Positions 50,093 through 57,932 of a stretch of DNA of 64,000 nt are shown piece by piece. The stretch covers positions 310,001 through 374,000 of the forward strand of contig NZ_ML636801.1 of the NCBI RefSeq assembly GCF_006476605.1, read 5' to 3'. A program made the position numbers and the translations under genes. The DNA is from Brucella gallinifaecis. GTDB lineage: Bacteria; Pseudomonadota; Alphaproteobacteria; Rhizobiales; Rhizobiaceae. The notes below the pieces were generated by a model, which was given only the letters and a program-made list of their open reading frames with translations, searched no databases and was not told the origin of the DNA. Each line of letters opens with the position of its first letter. Positions within the stretch are counted from its first letter, which is position 1.

Positions 50093-50798
50093 TGGCGCCT
50101 TTCAAAGGTTTTGGTGACAAGGCTATTCCATTTCTCAAAGCATTGGATTTTCATCAGAACCGTGAATGGTTTGTTGAAAACAAAGACCTGTTTGAAGAGC
50201 ATCTGAAAGAGCCGCTTGGCGATCTGATCGAAGAACTGACGGTGCGTTTTGACAAAGCCGGTTTGCCGTTCAAGGGTGATCGTGTGAAGTCGCAGTTCCG
50301 CATCAAGCGAGACACGCGCTTTTCCAAGGATAAGGCGCCTTATAATCGGCATTTATCAGCACTTTTGTCCAGATCTGGCACCAAATGGGACGAGAGCGGT
50401 TGCTTCTATGTCTGTATTGGTCTGCCCGGCGTTCGTGATTGCTATGCTGGTGTTGCGTGGTGGGGAGTGAGGAAGAATTGCTCCAGGCTATACGTGAAGC
50501 GATTGTTGAAAAGCCTGATGAATATCGTGATATGGTGGCAAAGCTCAAGAAAAATGGTTTGAAAATCAGCGATCACGAGCGGTTGAAGCGCACGCCGCGC
50601 GGATTTGAAACTGTGAGCGATTCCGATCTTCTTGAAGCAATTCGCAACCGGCATTTTGCTGTTCGTCTGGACATAGAGCCGGATAGCATTACCCGTGCAG
50701 ACCTTGCTGATCGGCTATTCAAATTTGCTGAACAGTCGCGTCCGCTGATCGACTGGATCAGAAAGATCGAAGCTAGCGTTCCCAACTTGTCAGATTAG
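50092..50798 (+). pseudogene. DUF2461 family gene, frameshifted
   Basis: The first part (MAPFKGFGDKAIPFLKALDF ... NREWFVENKDLFEEHLKEPL) is a typical DUF2461/TIGR02453 N-terminus and reads to about 50462. The rest (SEEELLQAIREAIVEKPDEY, then RTPRGFETVSD) continues in another frame to 50798. The break coincides with a run of four G at 50462-50465; a fifth G would restore a protein of about 235 residues. Function of the family is unknown. Either a recent pseudogene or a homopolymer sequencing error. The gene starts inside the ligA stop codon. Confidence 0.82.
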
Positions 50799-50855
50799 TG
50801 TATTTCAATTTGGCATAAAATTTCCTAAGCACTCTGTGTGTGAGGAGTGCTGTTT

Positions 50856-51575
50856 GTGGATCAGGGTTTTCGGCTAAGGTCAGCCTCAGGGGGGAATGAC
50901 TTCTGGGGTGGTGTCAAACGTGGTTTGCCGGTCGTTGCAGCTGGCGCACCGTTTGGCCTGTTGTTTGGCGCGGTGGCAATCGATAATGGCTTTACCATTG
51001 CTGAAGCCATTTTTATGAGCGGAACGATTTATGCCGGTGCCAGCCAGATGGTTGGTCTTGATCTTTTCGGCCAGAAGATCGCGCCATGGATGATTGTGCT
51101 CTCGATTTTCGCGGTTAATTTCCGCCATGTGCTCTATTCAGCAACCGTCGGGCGGCGCATCCGTCATTTTAGTTTCCTGCAGAAAGCTGTTGCTTTTTTC
51201 CTGCTGGTCGATCCGCAATATGCTGAAGTGGAAATTCGTGCCGAGGCTGGCCGGAAGATAAGCTTCGCGTGGTATATGGGGCTTGGTCTTACGATCTATG
51301 TTTGCTGGTTGCTTGAGACGCTGATTGGCGCATTGTTTGGCAATCTGATTTCCAATCCATATGCCCTTGGGATCGACTTTTTGCTGCCGATCTATTTCCT
51401 GGGCATGGTTATGAGCTTTCGCCACCGTGAACACTGGTGGCCTGTGGTGGTGGTGAGTGCTGTCTGCGCGATTGTGGTTTACAAATTTGTTGGGTCGCCA
51501 TGGCATGTGACGTTTGGCGCTGTGGGTGGTGTGATACTGGCTGCCGTTCTCGCAAAACCACAAACGGAGGCATAA
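50856..51575 (+). CDS. azlC: AzlC-family branched-chain amino acid exporter subunit
   Basis: The 239-residue integral membrane protein has a conserved N-terminal region (GLPVVAAGAPFGLLFGAVAID), AIFMSGTIYAGASQMVGLDLF, and NFRHVLYSATVG, all diagnostic of AzlC. With its small partner AzlD it exports branched-chain amino acids or analogues. I chose GTG 50856, with GAGGAG eight bases upstream, over GTG 50847, which overlaps that site. It is four bases from azlD. Confidence 0.88.
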   Translation: MDQGFRLRSASGGNDFWGGVKRGLPVVAAGAPFGLLFGAVAIDNGFTIAEAIFMSGTIYAGASQMVGLDLFGQKIAPWMIVLSIFAVNFRHVLYSATVGRRIRHFSFLQKAVAFFLLVDPQYAEVEIRAEAGRKISFAWYMGLGLTIYVCWLLETLIGALFGNLISNPYALGIDFLLPIYFLGMVMSFRHREHWWPVVVVSAVCAIVVYKFVGSPWHVTFGAVGGVILAAVLAKPQTEA

Positions 51576-51579
51576 AGCC

Positions 51580-51879
51580 ATGTCCACAACGATATGGATT
51601 ATTCTTGCGGCCGCGATCGGTACCTATCTCACCCGTATTGGCGGGCATCTGATCTTATCGCGTTTTGAGCGGGTGCATTATCGTGTTGAAGCAGCGCTCA
51701 ATGCTGTTCCTGCTGCTGTTTTGACGGCAATTGTTGCAGCACCCGCATCGGATCATGGCTGGCGTGAATTGCTGGTGCTTGTTTTCTGTGTTCTGCTATC
51801 ATTGCGGGTAAGCATGATGACGATGTTTTTTGCAGGCGCAGCATTGTTGATCGCGCTGCGCCATTTCTTTCCGGCTTAA
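51580..51879 (+). CDS. azlD: AzlD-family branched-chain amino acid exporter subunit
   Basis: The 99-residue membrane protein has three to four helices, starting IWIILAAAIGTYLTRIGGHL, followed by LNAVPAAVLTAIVAAP. This is the usual AzlD pattern and size. It is cotranscribed with azlC (four-base gap). Its stop overlaps the stop of the convergent aminopeptidase gene by two bases. Confidence 0.88.
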   Translation: MSTTIWIILAAAIGTYLTRIGGHLILSRFERVHYRVEAALNAVPAAVLTAIVAAPASDHGWRELLVLVFCVLLSLRVSMMTMFFAGAALLIALRHFFPA

Positions 51880-53702
51880 ATAGTGGAAGTTGCGGCTTTG
51901 AGCCACTTGGCCTGTGCCTCATCCAAGTGCGTGATAAGCTTTTCACGCACGCTGGCATGATAGGCATTGAGCCAATCCAGCTCTTCCTTTGTGAGCAATA
52001 ATTTATCGATCAGGCGGCGGTCGATAGGGCAGAAGGTCAACGTTTCAAAGCTCATCATCGGAAGCTCACCGCCTGCTGGCACTTCTGCTTCTTTCACGAT
52101 GATCAGGTTTTCGATGCGGATGCCGTAAGCACCTGGTTTGTAATAGCCGGGTTCGTTGGAAAGAATCATGCCGGGCAGAAGTTCCTGAACACCTCTTCTG
52201 GAAATATTCTGCGGTCCTTCATGCACTGACAGATAGCTGCCGACGCCGTGGCCGGTGCCATGCCCATAGTCAAAACCTTGCTTCCAGAGCGCGATACGTG
52301 CCAGTGCGTCGATATCCTGTCCGCGTGTGCCTTTTGGGAAACGCGCTGTACTGATCGCAATCATGCCCTTTAAAACGAGTGTGAAAGAGCGGATCGCCTC
52401 GGGTGCAATGGTGCCGATTGCAACTGTGCGGGTAATGTCGGTTGTGCCATCGCGATATTGCGCACCGGAATCGATCAGATAAAGCTCGCCGTCGTTAAGT
52501 TTACGGTTTGTATCGGTATTGACGCGGTAATGGATGATTGCACCATTCGGTCCAGCACCGGAAATTGAATCAAATGAAATATCTTCAAGTGGCATCTGGA
52601 AATCGCGGCCAGCCTTGTCACGGCTTTGTTCCAGTTTTTGGGCAGCCGATATTTCATCAATTGTGCCGGGCTTTTCACCATCAAGCCATGACAGGAAATT
52701 GACCATTGCCACGCCATCGCGTTCATGGGCTGCGCGGGAACCGTCAAGCTCTGCCTTGTTCTTGATCGCGCGGGGCAGGCGGGCAGGATCCTGACCATGA
52801 ATGACGTGACCGCCTGCAGCTTCCACGGCAAGGCGCAGCTTTTCGGCAGCCAGTGCCGGATCGAGCAGAATGGTTTCGCCTCTTGCTGCACGCGCACTCA
52901 GATGACCTTCAAGCGCGGCAGGCTCGCAAAGTCTGGAAAGCTGCGTAAGATAGGCGCGGGGCTCAATGGCAAGTTTGCGCTCATCGATGAACAGTTCCGG
53001 TTCGCCTTCTGCGGGGATGATAGCAAAACTGAGGGGCAGAGGTGTGTTGGAGACGTCTTTGCCGCGGATGTTAAACAGCCAGGCCACCGATGACGGGTCT
53101 GTTAGAACCGTGGCATTGGCGCCGGCTGCGGCGACTGCCTTTTGCATGTCTTTCAGCTTGTCTTCTGCTTCGCGACCCGAGAAACGTGCTGGCTGAATAG
53201 TGACTGGTGCAAGCGGCGCTTCCGGCTGGTCATCCCATATGAGGTCGACCAGATTATGGGCAAGTGCTACCAGCTTTCCGCCCTGATTTTCCAGAGCTTC
53301 GCGCAGTGCTTGCGTCTCGGAAATCGTGTGCAGCCACGGATCAAAACCAATTGTCAGGCCTTTGCCATTTTCGCGAAGCCAGCTTGCAGGTGGATTTGTG
53401 ACGAGGCTTTCATAAGAAAAGACATTGGCATCGGTTTGATTGCGGACCTGCAATTCATAACGACCATCGATGAAAATATAGGCCTTATCCTTGAGGATAA
53501 GGGCGCTGCCTGCCGAACCGGTAAAACCTGTGAGCCAGCCAAGGCGCTGAGCTCGGGGCGGCACATATTCACCCTGATGCTCATCGGCACGCGGCACAAG
53601 AAAACCATCAAGCCCTTGTTCGGTAAGCTTCTCGCGCAGCAAAGCGACCCGGGGTGCGCCATTGGCGGGATCGGTGGTGACATCAAAAGTCTGAAAAGCC
53701 AT
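51876..53702 (-). CDS. Aminopeptidase P family protein (M24B)
   Basis: The 608-residue protein resembles the long, three-domain Xaa-Pro aminopeptidases. Two N-terminal creatinase-like domains (about 15-310) precede a C-terminal pita-bread domain. Metal ligands are visible as YLIDSGAQYRDGTTDITRT (two Asp), YGHGTGHGVGSYLSVHEGP (His), LSNEPGYYK (Glu) and ENLIIVKEAE (Glu). It removes N-terminal residues preceding proline. The frame is open five codons upstream; ATG 53702 (MAFQTFDV) is preferred. It is the last of three minus-strand genes (sco1-prmA-pepP). Confidence 0.92.
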   Translation of the reverse strand: MAFQTFDVTTDPANGAPRVALLREKLTEQGLDGFLVPRADEHQGEYVPPRAQRLGWLTGFTGSAGSALILKDKAYIFIDGRYELQVRNQTDANVFSYESLVTNPPASWLRENGKGLTIGFDPWLHTISETQALREALENQGGKLVALAHNLVDLIWDDQPEAPLAPVTIQPARFSGREAEDKLKDMQKAVAAAGANATVLTDPSSVAWLFNIRGKDVSNTPLPLSFAIIPAEGEPELFIDERKLAIEPRAYLTQLSRLCEPAALEGHLSARAARGETILLDPALAAEKLRLAVEAAGGHVIHGQDPARLPRAIKNKAELDGSRAAHERDGVAMVNFLSWLDGEKPGTIDEISAAQKLEQSRDKAGRDFQMPLEDISFDSISGAGPNGAIIHYRVNTDTNRKLNDGELYLIDSGAQYRDGTTDITRTVAIGTIAPEAIRSFTLVLKGMIAISTARFPKGTRGQDIDALARIALWKQGFDYGHGTGHGVGSYLSVHEGPQNISRRGVQELLPGMILSNEPGYYKPGAYGIRIENLIIVKEAEVPAGGELPMMSFETLTFCPIDRRLIDKLLLTKEELDWLNAYHASVREKLITHLDEAQAKWLKAATSTI

Positions 53703-53751
53703 GAGCGTAACTCGCAATATATAAAGGAAGCATCGTTATTTCAGATGGCCA

Positions 53752-54609
53752 CTATTTGAGATGAATTGTAACCCAGCCTTCGCGATGGAAAGTTTTTTGA
53801 TGGGTAAGACCTTGTGCCTGATAAGCGGCAAGAACCATATCATGCTGGCTGTCGAGAATGCCGGATAAGATAATAGAGCCGCTTGATGCCAGATGCGATT
53901 TCAGCGATGGGGCAAGCTCAATCAGTGGATTGGCAAGAATATTTGCAACAATCAGATCAAACGGAGTGTAAGAGCGGAAAATCGCATGGTCAAAGCCTTC
54001 AGCGGTTGCCGTGACGACGTGTTCGCTGACATTATTGAGGATTGTGTTTTCAGCCGCAACGGTGACAGCAATCGGATCAATATCGGTTGCAAGAACGGGG
54101 ATCGGAGCGAGCTTGGCGATTGCAATTGCCAGCACTGCACTGCCCGTTCCAAGATCAAGAGCATTGGTCGGGTGCTCACGCTCAACCACTTCTTCAATCA
54201 TTTCGAGACAGCCGGCTGTCGTTCCGTGATGGCCGGTGCCAAATGCAAGACCGGCATCAATCAGGATCGGGATTTCATTGGGCTGCAACTTGTCGCGATC
54301 ATGCGATCCATGCACGAAGAAGCGTCCTGCACGAACTGGCTTCAGGCCTTCGAGCGAGTGGGTGACCCAGTCAATATCGGGTAGTTCTTCGGTTTCAAAC
54401 TTGCCTGCGCCGACCAGTTGATCAATGCGTGCTGCAAGCTTATCCGCGTTATTTTCAGTGTAGATGGAAACTTCGAAAATCTGGCGGTCTTCATCGATTT
54501 CGGTGATGGCGACGGGCAGGCCGTCATCCTCGAGTGCAACTTCGAGGATGTTGTAAATTTGTTCGGCTTGCGTCTTGTCGGCCGAGAAGAAGAGACGTGA
54601 CTGGGGCAT
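53752..54609 (-). CDS. prmA: Ribosomal protein L11 methyltransferase PrmA
   Basis: This SAM-dependent enzyme trimethylates ribosomal protein L11 at several amines. The 285-residue protein has a small N-terminal substrate-recognition domain and a C-terminal methyltransferase domain with [43 protein letters not shown] and the catalytic-region [13 protein letters not shown]. Length fits. It lies 36 bp after sco1 and 49 bp before the aminopeptidase gene; an AT-rich CTTTCAA/TTGAAAG hairpin occupies the first gap. Confidence 0.94.
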   Translation of the reverse strand: MPQSRLFFSADKTQAEQIYNILEVALEDDGLPVAITEIDEDRQIFEVSIYTENNADKLAARIDQLVGAGKFETEELPDIDWVTHSLEGLKPVRAGRFFVHGSHDRDKLQPNEIPILIDAGLAFGTGHHGTTAGCLEMIEEVVEREHPTNALDLGTGSAVLAIAIAKLAPIPVLATDIDPIAVTVAAENTILNNVSEHVVTATAEGFDHAIFRSYTPFDLIVANILANPLIELAPSLKSHLASSGSIILSGILDSQHDMVLAAYQAQGLTHQKTFHREGWVTIHLK

Positions 54610-54645
54610 GGATAATGAGCTTTCAAATCAAATTGAAAGCCATGT

Positions 54646-55236
54646 TTACCCGTTTGTGCGGGTTTTGGCCAGATTCTTCAACTTTTCCAGAGCAGTATCC
54701 GCGTTCTCCTGATAGGCGATGGTGCCCCGGAAGCGTCCACCCTTATCCAGAAGGAATACGGAGGCTGTGTGGTCGACCGTATAATCGCCGTCTTCGGTCG
54801 GCACTTTCCTAGCATAAATGTGGTATGACTTGACCATTTGTGCAATATTTTCAGCTGTGCCGGTTACGCCGATAATGCGATCAGATACGTTGCTGACATA
54901 GGTCTTCATGATATCCTGAGTATCGCGTTCTGGGTCGACGGAGATAAAATAGGCTTTAATATCAGATGCTTCTGGACCAAGCTGTTTGAAATAGCCGTCA
55001 AGCTCATAAAGCGTGGTCGGGCAGACATCCGGGCAATGGGTGAAGCCAAAGAAAATAACAGAAGGCGTTTCGTGCAGGTCTTTTTCTGTGAAAGGCTGAC
55101 CGTCCATGGCAACGAGATTAAACGGACCGCCGAAAGGCTGATCAGCAGAATTGCGGTCACGGATCATATTGAAGCCGGCTGCGCCAACAATCACAATGAT
55201 GAAGGCGAAGATGAAGATGGGCAGGAATTTTTTCAT
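54646..55236 (-). CDS. SCO1/SenC copper chaperone
   Basis: This membrane-anchored thioredoxin-fold protein helps load the CuA centre of cytochrome c oxidase. The 196-residue protein has an N-terminal anchor (PIFIFAFIIVIVGAAGF), the CxxxC copper-binding pair Cys68 and Cys72 (HCPDVCPTT), and the third ligand His in YTVDHTASV. Length fits. No oxidase genes are nearby. Its upstream region is interrupted by a MITE-like element 42 bp before the start codon. Confidence 0.92.
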   Translation of the reverse strand: MKKFLPIFIFAFIIVIVGAAGFNMIRDRNSADQPFGGPFNLVAMDGQPFTEKDLHETPSVIFFGFTHCPDVCPTTLYELDGYFKQLGPEASDIKAYFISVDPERDTQDIMKTYVSNVSDRIIGVTGTAENIAQMVKSYHIYARKVPTEDGDYTVDHTASVFLLDKGGRFRGTIAYQENADTALEKLKNLAKTRTNG

Positions 55237-55277
55237 GTCCAGTCAACCTTGAATTTTGTTTCATATTTATCGCGCAT

Positions 55278-55547
55278 TAGGGTCAGGATCCATTAATTTG
55301 ATGAGAATGGCATCTGAAATGACCAGATATGCTAGGAGAGACGTGAGGGCCGGGGTTGTTCCCCCGGTTGAGCGGCTCGACGAAGCAGATCACCAAGTCA
55401 TTTCGATGTCCGAAGGATGTGGTCCATCCGCCCGGTCTACTTCGTCGGAAAGTCTTGAAAATGAACCACATTTCCTTCGCCTTTCCTTCTCGTATCCAAA
55501 CGGATGGCCTCACACCATTCCCGTCAAATTAATGAGTCCTGACCCTA
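55278..55547. mobile_element. MITE-like element with 33-bp imperfect terminal inverted repeats
   Basis: The left end TAGGGTCAGGATCCATTAA and the right end, read in reverse complement (TAGGGTCAGGACTCATTAA), match over about 33 bp with four mismatches, continuing through TTTGA and GAATGG. A TA duplication flanks the unit (55278-55279 and 55546-55547). There is no transposase-sized gene inside, only short frames. Size, ends and TA target fit a non-autonomous element mobilised by an IS630/Tc1- or IS427-type transposase; the family is inference. It is nested inside an older palindromic repeat. Confidence 0.75.
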
Positions 55548-55598
55548 AAGACCGCTCTAACACTTTAAACTATTCCAAGTTTAAGGAATTATGCAAAA
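55548..55598. repeat. Fragment of the interspersed palindromic repeat (copy 4), split by the MITE
   Basis: AAGACCGCTCTAACACTTTAAAC followed by TTAAGGAATTATGC resembles the right part of the repeat at 8754. The bases on the other side of the MITE (CGCGCAT at 55271) restore GCGCATTAAAGACCGCTCTAAC, close to GCGCACAAAGGCCGCTCTAAC at copy 2. The next 290 bp to 55887 are AT-rich and hold no recognised gene, only a ribosome-binding site for the following ORF. Confidence 0.55.
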
Positions 55599-55887
55599 GC
55601 GCACAGTTGGTTGTTTATATCGATCTGCGACCGGAAAGCGCCTGGATTCTGACTCTGTTGAATTCGCTCATCCTATATTGGATCGATAGAGCCAGTCCAG
55701 CATATTACAAAGATTTCAGAAAGTTTTGAAATAAAATAAGTTCATTGTGTTGTTATGCACAGGGGCTGCAAGGGAAAATAAGTCACAGATTTTGCTCATC
55801 TTATCATCATTGGAAGGGGGGCAATTTATAGGGATTCCGTTACCGGGATGCATATGCTCTATTAGCCTTTTTGAGTAAGGAGTTACC

Positions 55888-56151
55888 ATGTTTTCTAAAA
55901 CATCATTGGTTTTTGCTGGTTTGGTTATGTGTTCGGTAGTTTCTGGCGCAAATGCGGAAGCGCAAAAGCCTGTATTCAAGATGAGTGGAGATCAATTTAA
56001 ACGTATTTCTAATACGACTACTCTGATTAATGGAAATGCAGTGATCGAGATGGGGAAAACAGAGATTAAAGCTGATAAGGCAAAAGTTGTTCTCAATAAA
56101 AATAAAGTAACTGTTTATACTGATACAATTGTCGCTACAGGTAAGAAATAG
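55888..56151 (+). CDS. Small secreted protein, LptA/OstA-like, probably truncated
   Basis: The 87-residue product has a signal peptide (KTSLVFAGLVMCSVVSGANA) and a mature part with the beta-jellyroll repeat style of LptA/OstA proteins (LINGNAVIEMGKTEIKADKA, KVTVYTDTIVATG). LptA bridges lipopolysaccharide across the periplasm and is normally about twice this long. The ribosome-binding site is strong (AAGGAGTT). The TAG stop at 56149 lies in a sequence identical to the ends of the nearby MITE, so the reading frame may have been cut by an insertion. Base composition is richer in A+T than neighbours. It could also be a naturally short paralogue. Confidence 0.55.
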   Translation: MFSKTSLVFAGLVMCSVVSGANAEAQKPVFKMSGDQFKRISNTTTLINGNAVIEMGKTEIKADKAKVVLNKNKVTVYTDTIVATGKK

Positions 56152-56164
56152 GGTCCTGACCCTA
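56149..56164. repeat. Isolated MITE-tip palindrome TAGGGTCCTGACCCTA
   Basis: GGGTC-CT-GACCC flanked by TA on both sides joins two outward tips of the element found at 55278 with nothing between them. It resembles an internal-deletion remnant or excision scar, and it provides the stop codon of the LptA-like ORF. Confidence 0.5.
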
Positions 56165-56273
56165 GTTCGACGGGAACTGTTTTGAGGTAAAGCCTCAACG
56201 GAGTGCGAGCCGTATGGCTATTGCTTGCCATGTCGCGAAATAGCAAATTTTCACGGCTTGCGCATATGATATT

Positions 56274-56321
56274 GCCGCCACCTCTGCCTTTGTGCCTGAT
56301 TGCACAAGGCTATGTGGCGGC
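56274..56321 (-). other. Strong hairpin downstream of a 30-codon ORF
   Basis: Outer arms GCCGCCAC / GTGGCGGC and inner arms GCCTTTGTGC / GCACAAGGC form a long two-part stem starting eight bases after the stop of the minus-strand peptide gene. It lacks a U-run on the minus strand. It may stabilise or terminate that transcript. Confidence 0.5.
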
Positions 56322-56328
56322 TTTCAAA

Positions 56329-56421
56329 TCAGAATGGCATAACAACAAGCATCCGAATAATGTTGTTAACTACAACTAAGCCGATGCCGCTAATGGCTAA
56401 AGTGGAAATCAGCTGGTCCAT
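56329..56421 (-). CDS. 30-residue hydrophobic peptide with palindromic operator
   Basis: ATG at 56421 opens a 30-codon frame ending in TGA. The peptide starts MDQLISTLAISG and continues as one hydrophobic helix (IGLVVVNNIIRMLVVMPF) with a single internal Arg. GGGAGG lies about five bases upstream of the ATG. A promoter-like arrangement (TTGCAA, 16 bp, TATATT) holds a perfect palindrome. It matches no family I can name. A small membrane protein or a type I toxin-like peptide are both possible. Its location between a MITE-bounded segment and a small-RNA candidate suggests an accessory module. Confidence 0.55.
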   Translation of the reverse strand: MDQLISTLAISGIGLVVVNNIIRMLVVMPF

Positions 56422-56448
56422 GACGCCCTCCCTGCCCAATGGGACCAA

Positions 56449-56465
56449 TATACTACTTTAGTATA
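56449..56465. promoter_or_regulatory. Perfect palindrome between -35 and -10 of the 30-codon ORF
   Basis: TATACTA-CTT-TAGTATA. On the minus strand it lies between a TTGCAA -35-like and a TATATT -10-like hexamer, the classic position for a repressor site. It is also about 28 bp upstream of the -10 of a possible divergent small RNA, so it could control both. Confidence 0.5.
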
Positions 56466-56504
56466 ATATTGCAAATCACTGACAATATTCACTATGCTTC
56501 GTTG

Positions 56505-56575
56505 TACCCCGGAATACTATTCAGGGCGTATAACAGCTTGTTCAGCCGTCGCCTTCGGGGGGCGGCTTTTTGTTT
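56505..56575 (+). ncRNA. Candidate small RNA with UUCG-loop terminator
   Basis: A + strand promoter-like pair (TTGCAA at 56469 and TATGCT at 56493, 18 bp apart) precedes a ~70-bp segment that ends in an excellent terminator at 56544-56575: AGCCGTCGCC-TTCG-GGGGGCGGCT then TTTTTG. No gene on this strand needs a terminator here except the LptA-like ORF 400 bp upstream. Existence of the RNA is inferred from promoter plus terminator only. Confidence 0.35.
56544..56575 (+). terminator. UUCG-loop Rho-independent terminator
   Basis: Nine of ten pairs form around a UUCG tetraloop, followed by TTTTTGTTT. It lies in the gap between the LptA-like ORF and the hexapeptide transferase gene. Confidence 0.85.
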
Positions 56576-56684
56576 GGAGAAAGCATGGTGAGGCGGCGGT
56601 GTCGGTGCAGCGATTATAGGATGAAAAGATAGGGGGCTTGAAAGTAAGAAAATTCAGTAATACCAATTTATTAGAACTATTGAT

Positions 56685-57335
56685 ATGATTTCAGAAAGCT
56701 TTGAGATGACGCAGGGAGAAGACCTCCGTTTCCATAATAGCGAGCCGCGCATTCATTCGACCGCGCAGCTTAAATCAAGCAAGCTTGGCCGCTACGCCGA
56801 TATTGGTGAGCGGGTGATTTTGCGCGAAGTGACGGTGGGTGATTTCAGTTATTTCGAGCGTAATGGTGAGGCCATTTATGCTGAGATCGGAAAATTTTGC
56901 TCAATAGCCGCTAATGTGCGGATCAATGCGCTGGAACATCCGATGGAACGGCTGACCACCCATAAGGTGAGCTATCGTCCGAACGAATATTTTCGCTATC
57001 TGGGTATTGATGGTGCGTTTCGCACCAGACGACAGGCAAAGCGTGTCACCATTGGCAATGATGTCTGGATTGGTCATGGAGCGGTGATTACACCGGGCGT
57101 CAGCATTGGTCATGGAGCAGTGATCGGCGCTAATGCCGTTGTTACAAAGGATGTAGCGCCTTATCATGTTGTCGGTGGTGTCCCGGCACATATCATTCGC
57201 AAGCGCTTTGATGATGAAATCATTAAACGATTGCTGGCCTTATGCTGGTGGGACTGGCCGGTGGAAAAGCTTTATGAGGCAGTTCCTGACATTCAGACGC
57301 TGGAAATCGAAGTATTTCTGAAAAAATGGGCTTGA
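56685..57335 (+). CDS. Hexapeptide-repeat acetyltransferase, phosphonate-associated type
   Basis: The 216-residue left-handed beta-helix transferase shows the pattern of the phosphonate-metabolism-associated hexapeptide family: [60 protein letters not shown] and [20 protein letters not shown], ending [12 protein letters not shown]. Related proteins include CatB-type O-acetyltransferases. The acceptor is unknown. No C-P lyase genes are adjacent, although a PhnA-domain gene lies at 0.9 kb. The next gene begins 70 bp downstream. Confidence 0.82.
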   Translation: MISESFEMTQGEDLRFHNSEPRIHSTAQLKSSKLGRYADIGERVILREVTVGDFSYFERNGEAIYAEIGKFCSIAANVRINALEHPMERLTTHKVSYRPNEYFRYLGIDGAFRTRRQAKRVTIGNDVWIGHGAVITPGVSIGHGAVIGANAVVTKDVAPYHVVGGVPAHIIRKRFDDEIIKRLLALCWWDWPVEKLYEAVPDIQTLEIEVFLKKWA

Positions 57336-57405
57336 TGAGTATTGCTCTCTTGCAATGCCTGATTTGCTTCTCCACTTTTCTAATGGAAGTTGTTGGAGAA
57401 AACGA

Positions 57406-57906
57406 ATGTCCGGAATGAACAGGTTTGTGGGATTGCTTGTTGCGCCAATCATGCTGCTTGGCGCCGCTGTTGCCGCATCGGCAGAGGAGGTTGGCAAGGT
57501 TGGGGTCGATTGGCTGGGCAACGACATTGTGGTTGATGCAGTGCAAGATCCAAAAGTGCAGGGCGTGACCTGTTATCTGGCATCGTTTTCACGGGGCGTT
57601 ATCGACCGTTTGCAGAAGGGTAACTGGTTTGAAAACCCGTCTAATGCTTCGATTTCCTGCGAGCAGTCCGGTCCAATTACGATTGGCGACATCAAGCTTG
57701 GCAAGGGTGGCGAGCGGGTCTTTGCGGAACGCACCAGCCTGATCTGGAAGAAGCTGGTTATCACCCGTATCTATGACAAGAAGAATAATACGCTGCTTTA
57801 TCTTGCCCATGCAACACAGGTTCAGGACGGTTCGGCCAAGACATCACTGTCGACCGTTCCACTGTTCAAGGACAATGTGAGCTGGGAAAAGGGCAGGCCG
57901 GAGTAA
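57406..57906 (+). CDS. creA: CreA family periplasmic protein
   Basis: The 166-residue protein has a signal peptide (FVGLLVAPIMLLGAAVAASA) and the CreA domain (VGVDWLGNDIVVDAVQDPKV, GVTCYLASFSRGVIDRL, with a second Cys in ASISCEQSGPI forming a likely disulfide). Its function is not established. ATG 57406 has GGAG eight bases upstream; the frame is open earlier without support. A GCCGGAG/CTCCGGC hairpin spans the stop codon. Confidence 0.9.
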   Translation: MSGMNRFVGLLVAPIMLLGAAVAASAEEVGKVGVDWLGNDIVVDAVQDPKVQGVTCYLASFSRGVIDRLQKGNWFENPSNASISCEQSGPITIGDIKLGKGGERVFAERTSLIWKKLVITRIYDKKNNTLLYLAHATQVQDGSAKTSLSTVPLFKDNVSWEKGRPE

Positions 57907-57932
57907 TCTCCGGCTTGCACGGTTACGTTGAT

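Noticed and set aside
55283-55513. 76-codon frame inside the MITE-like element
   Set aside because: No transposase motif, and it starts and ends within the terminal repeats; more likely a by-product of the element.
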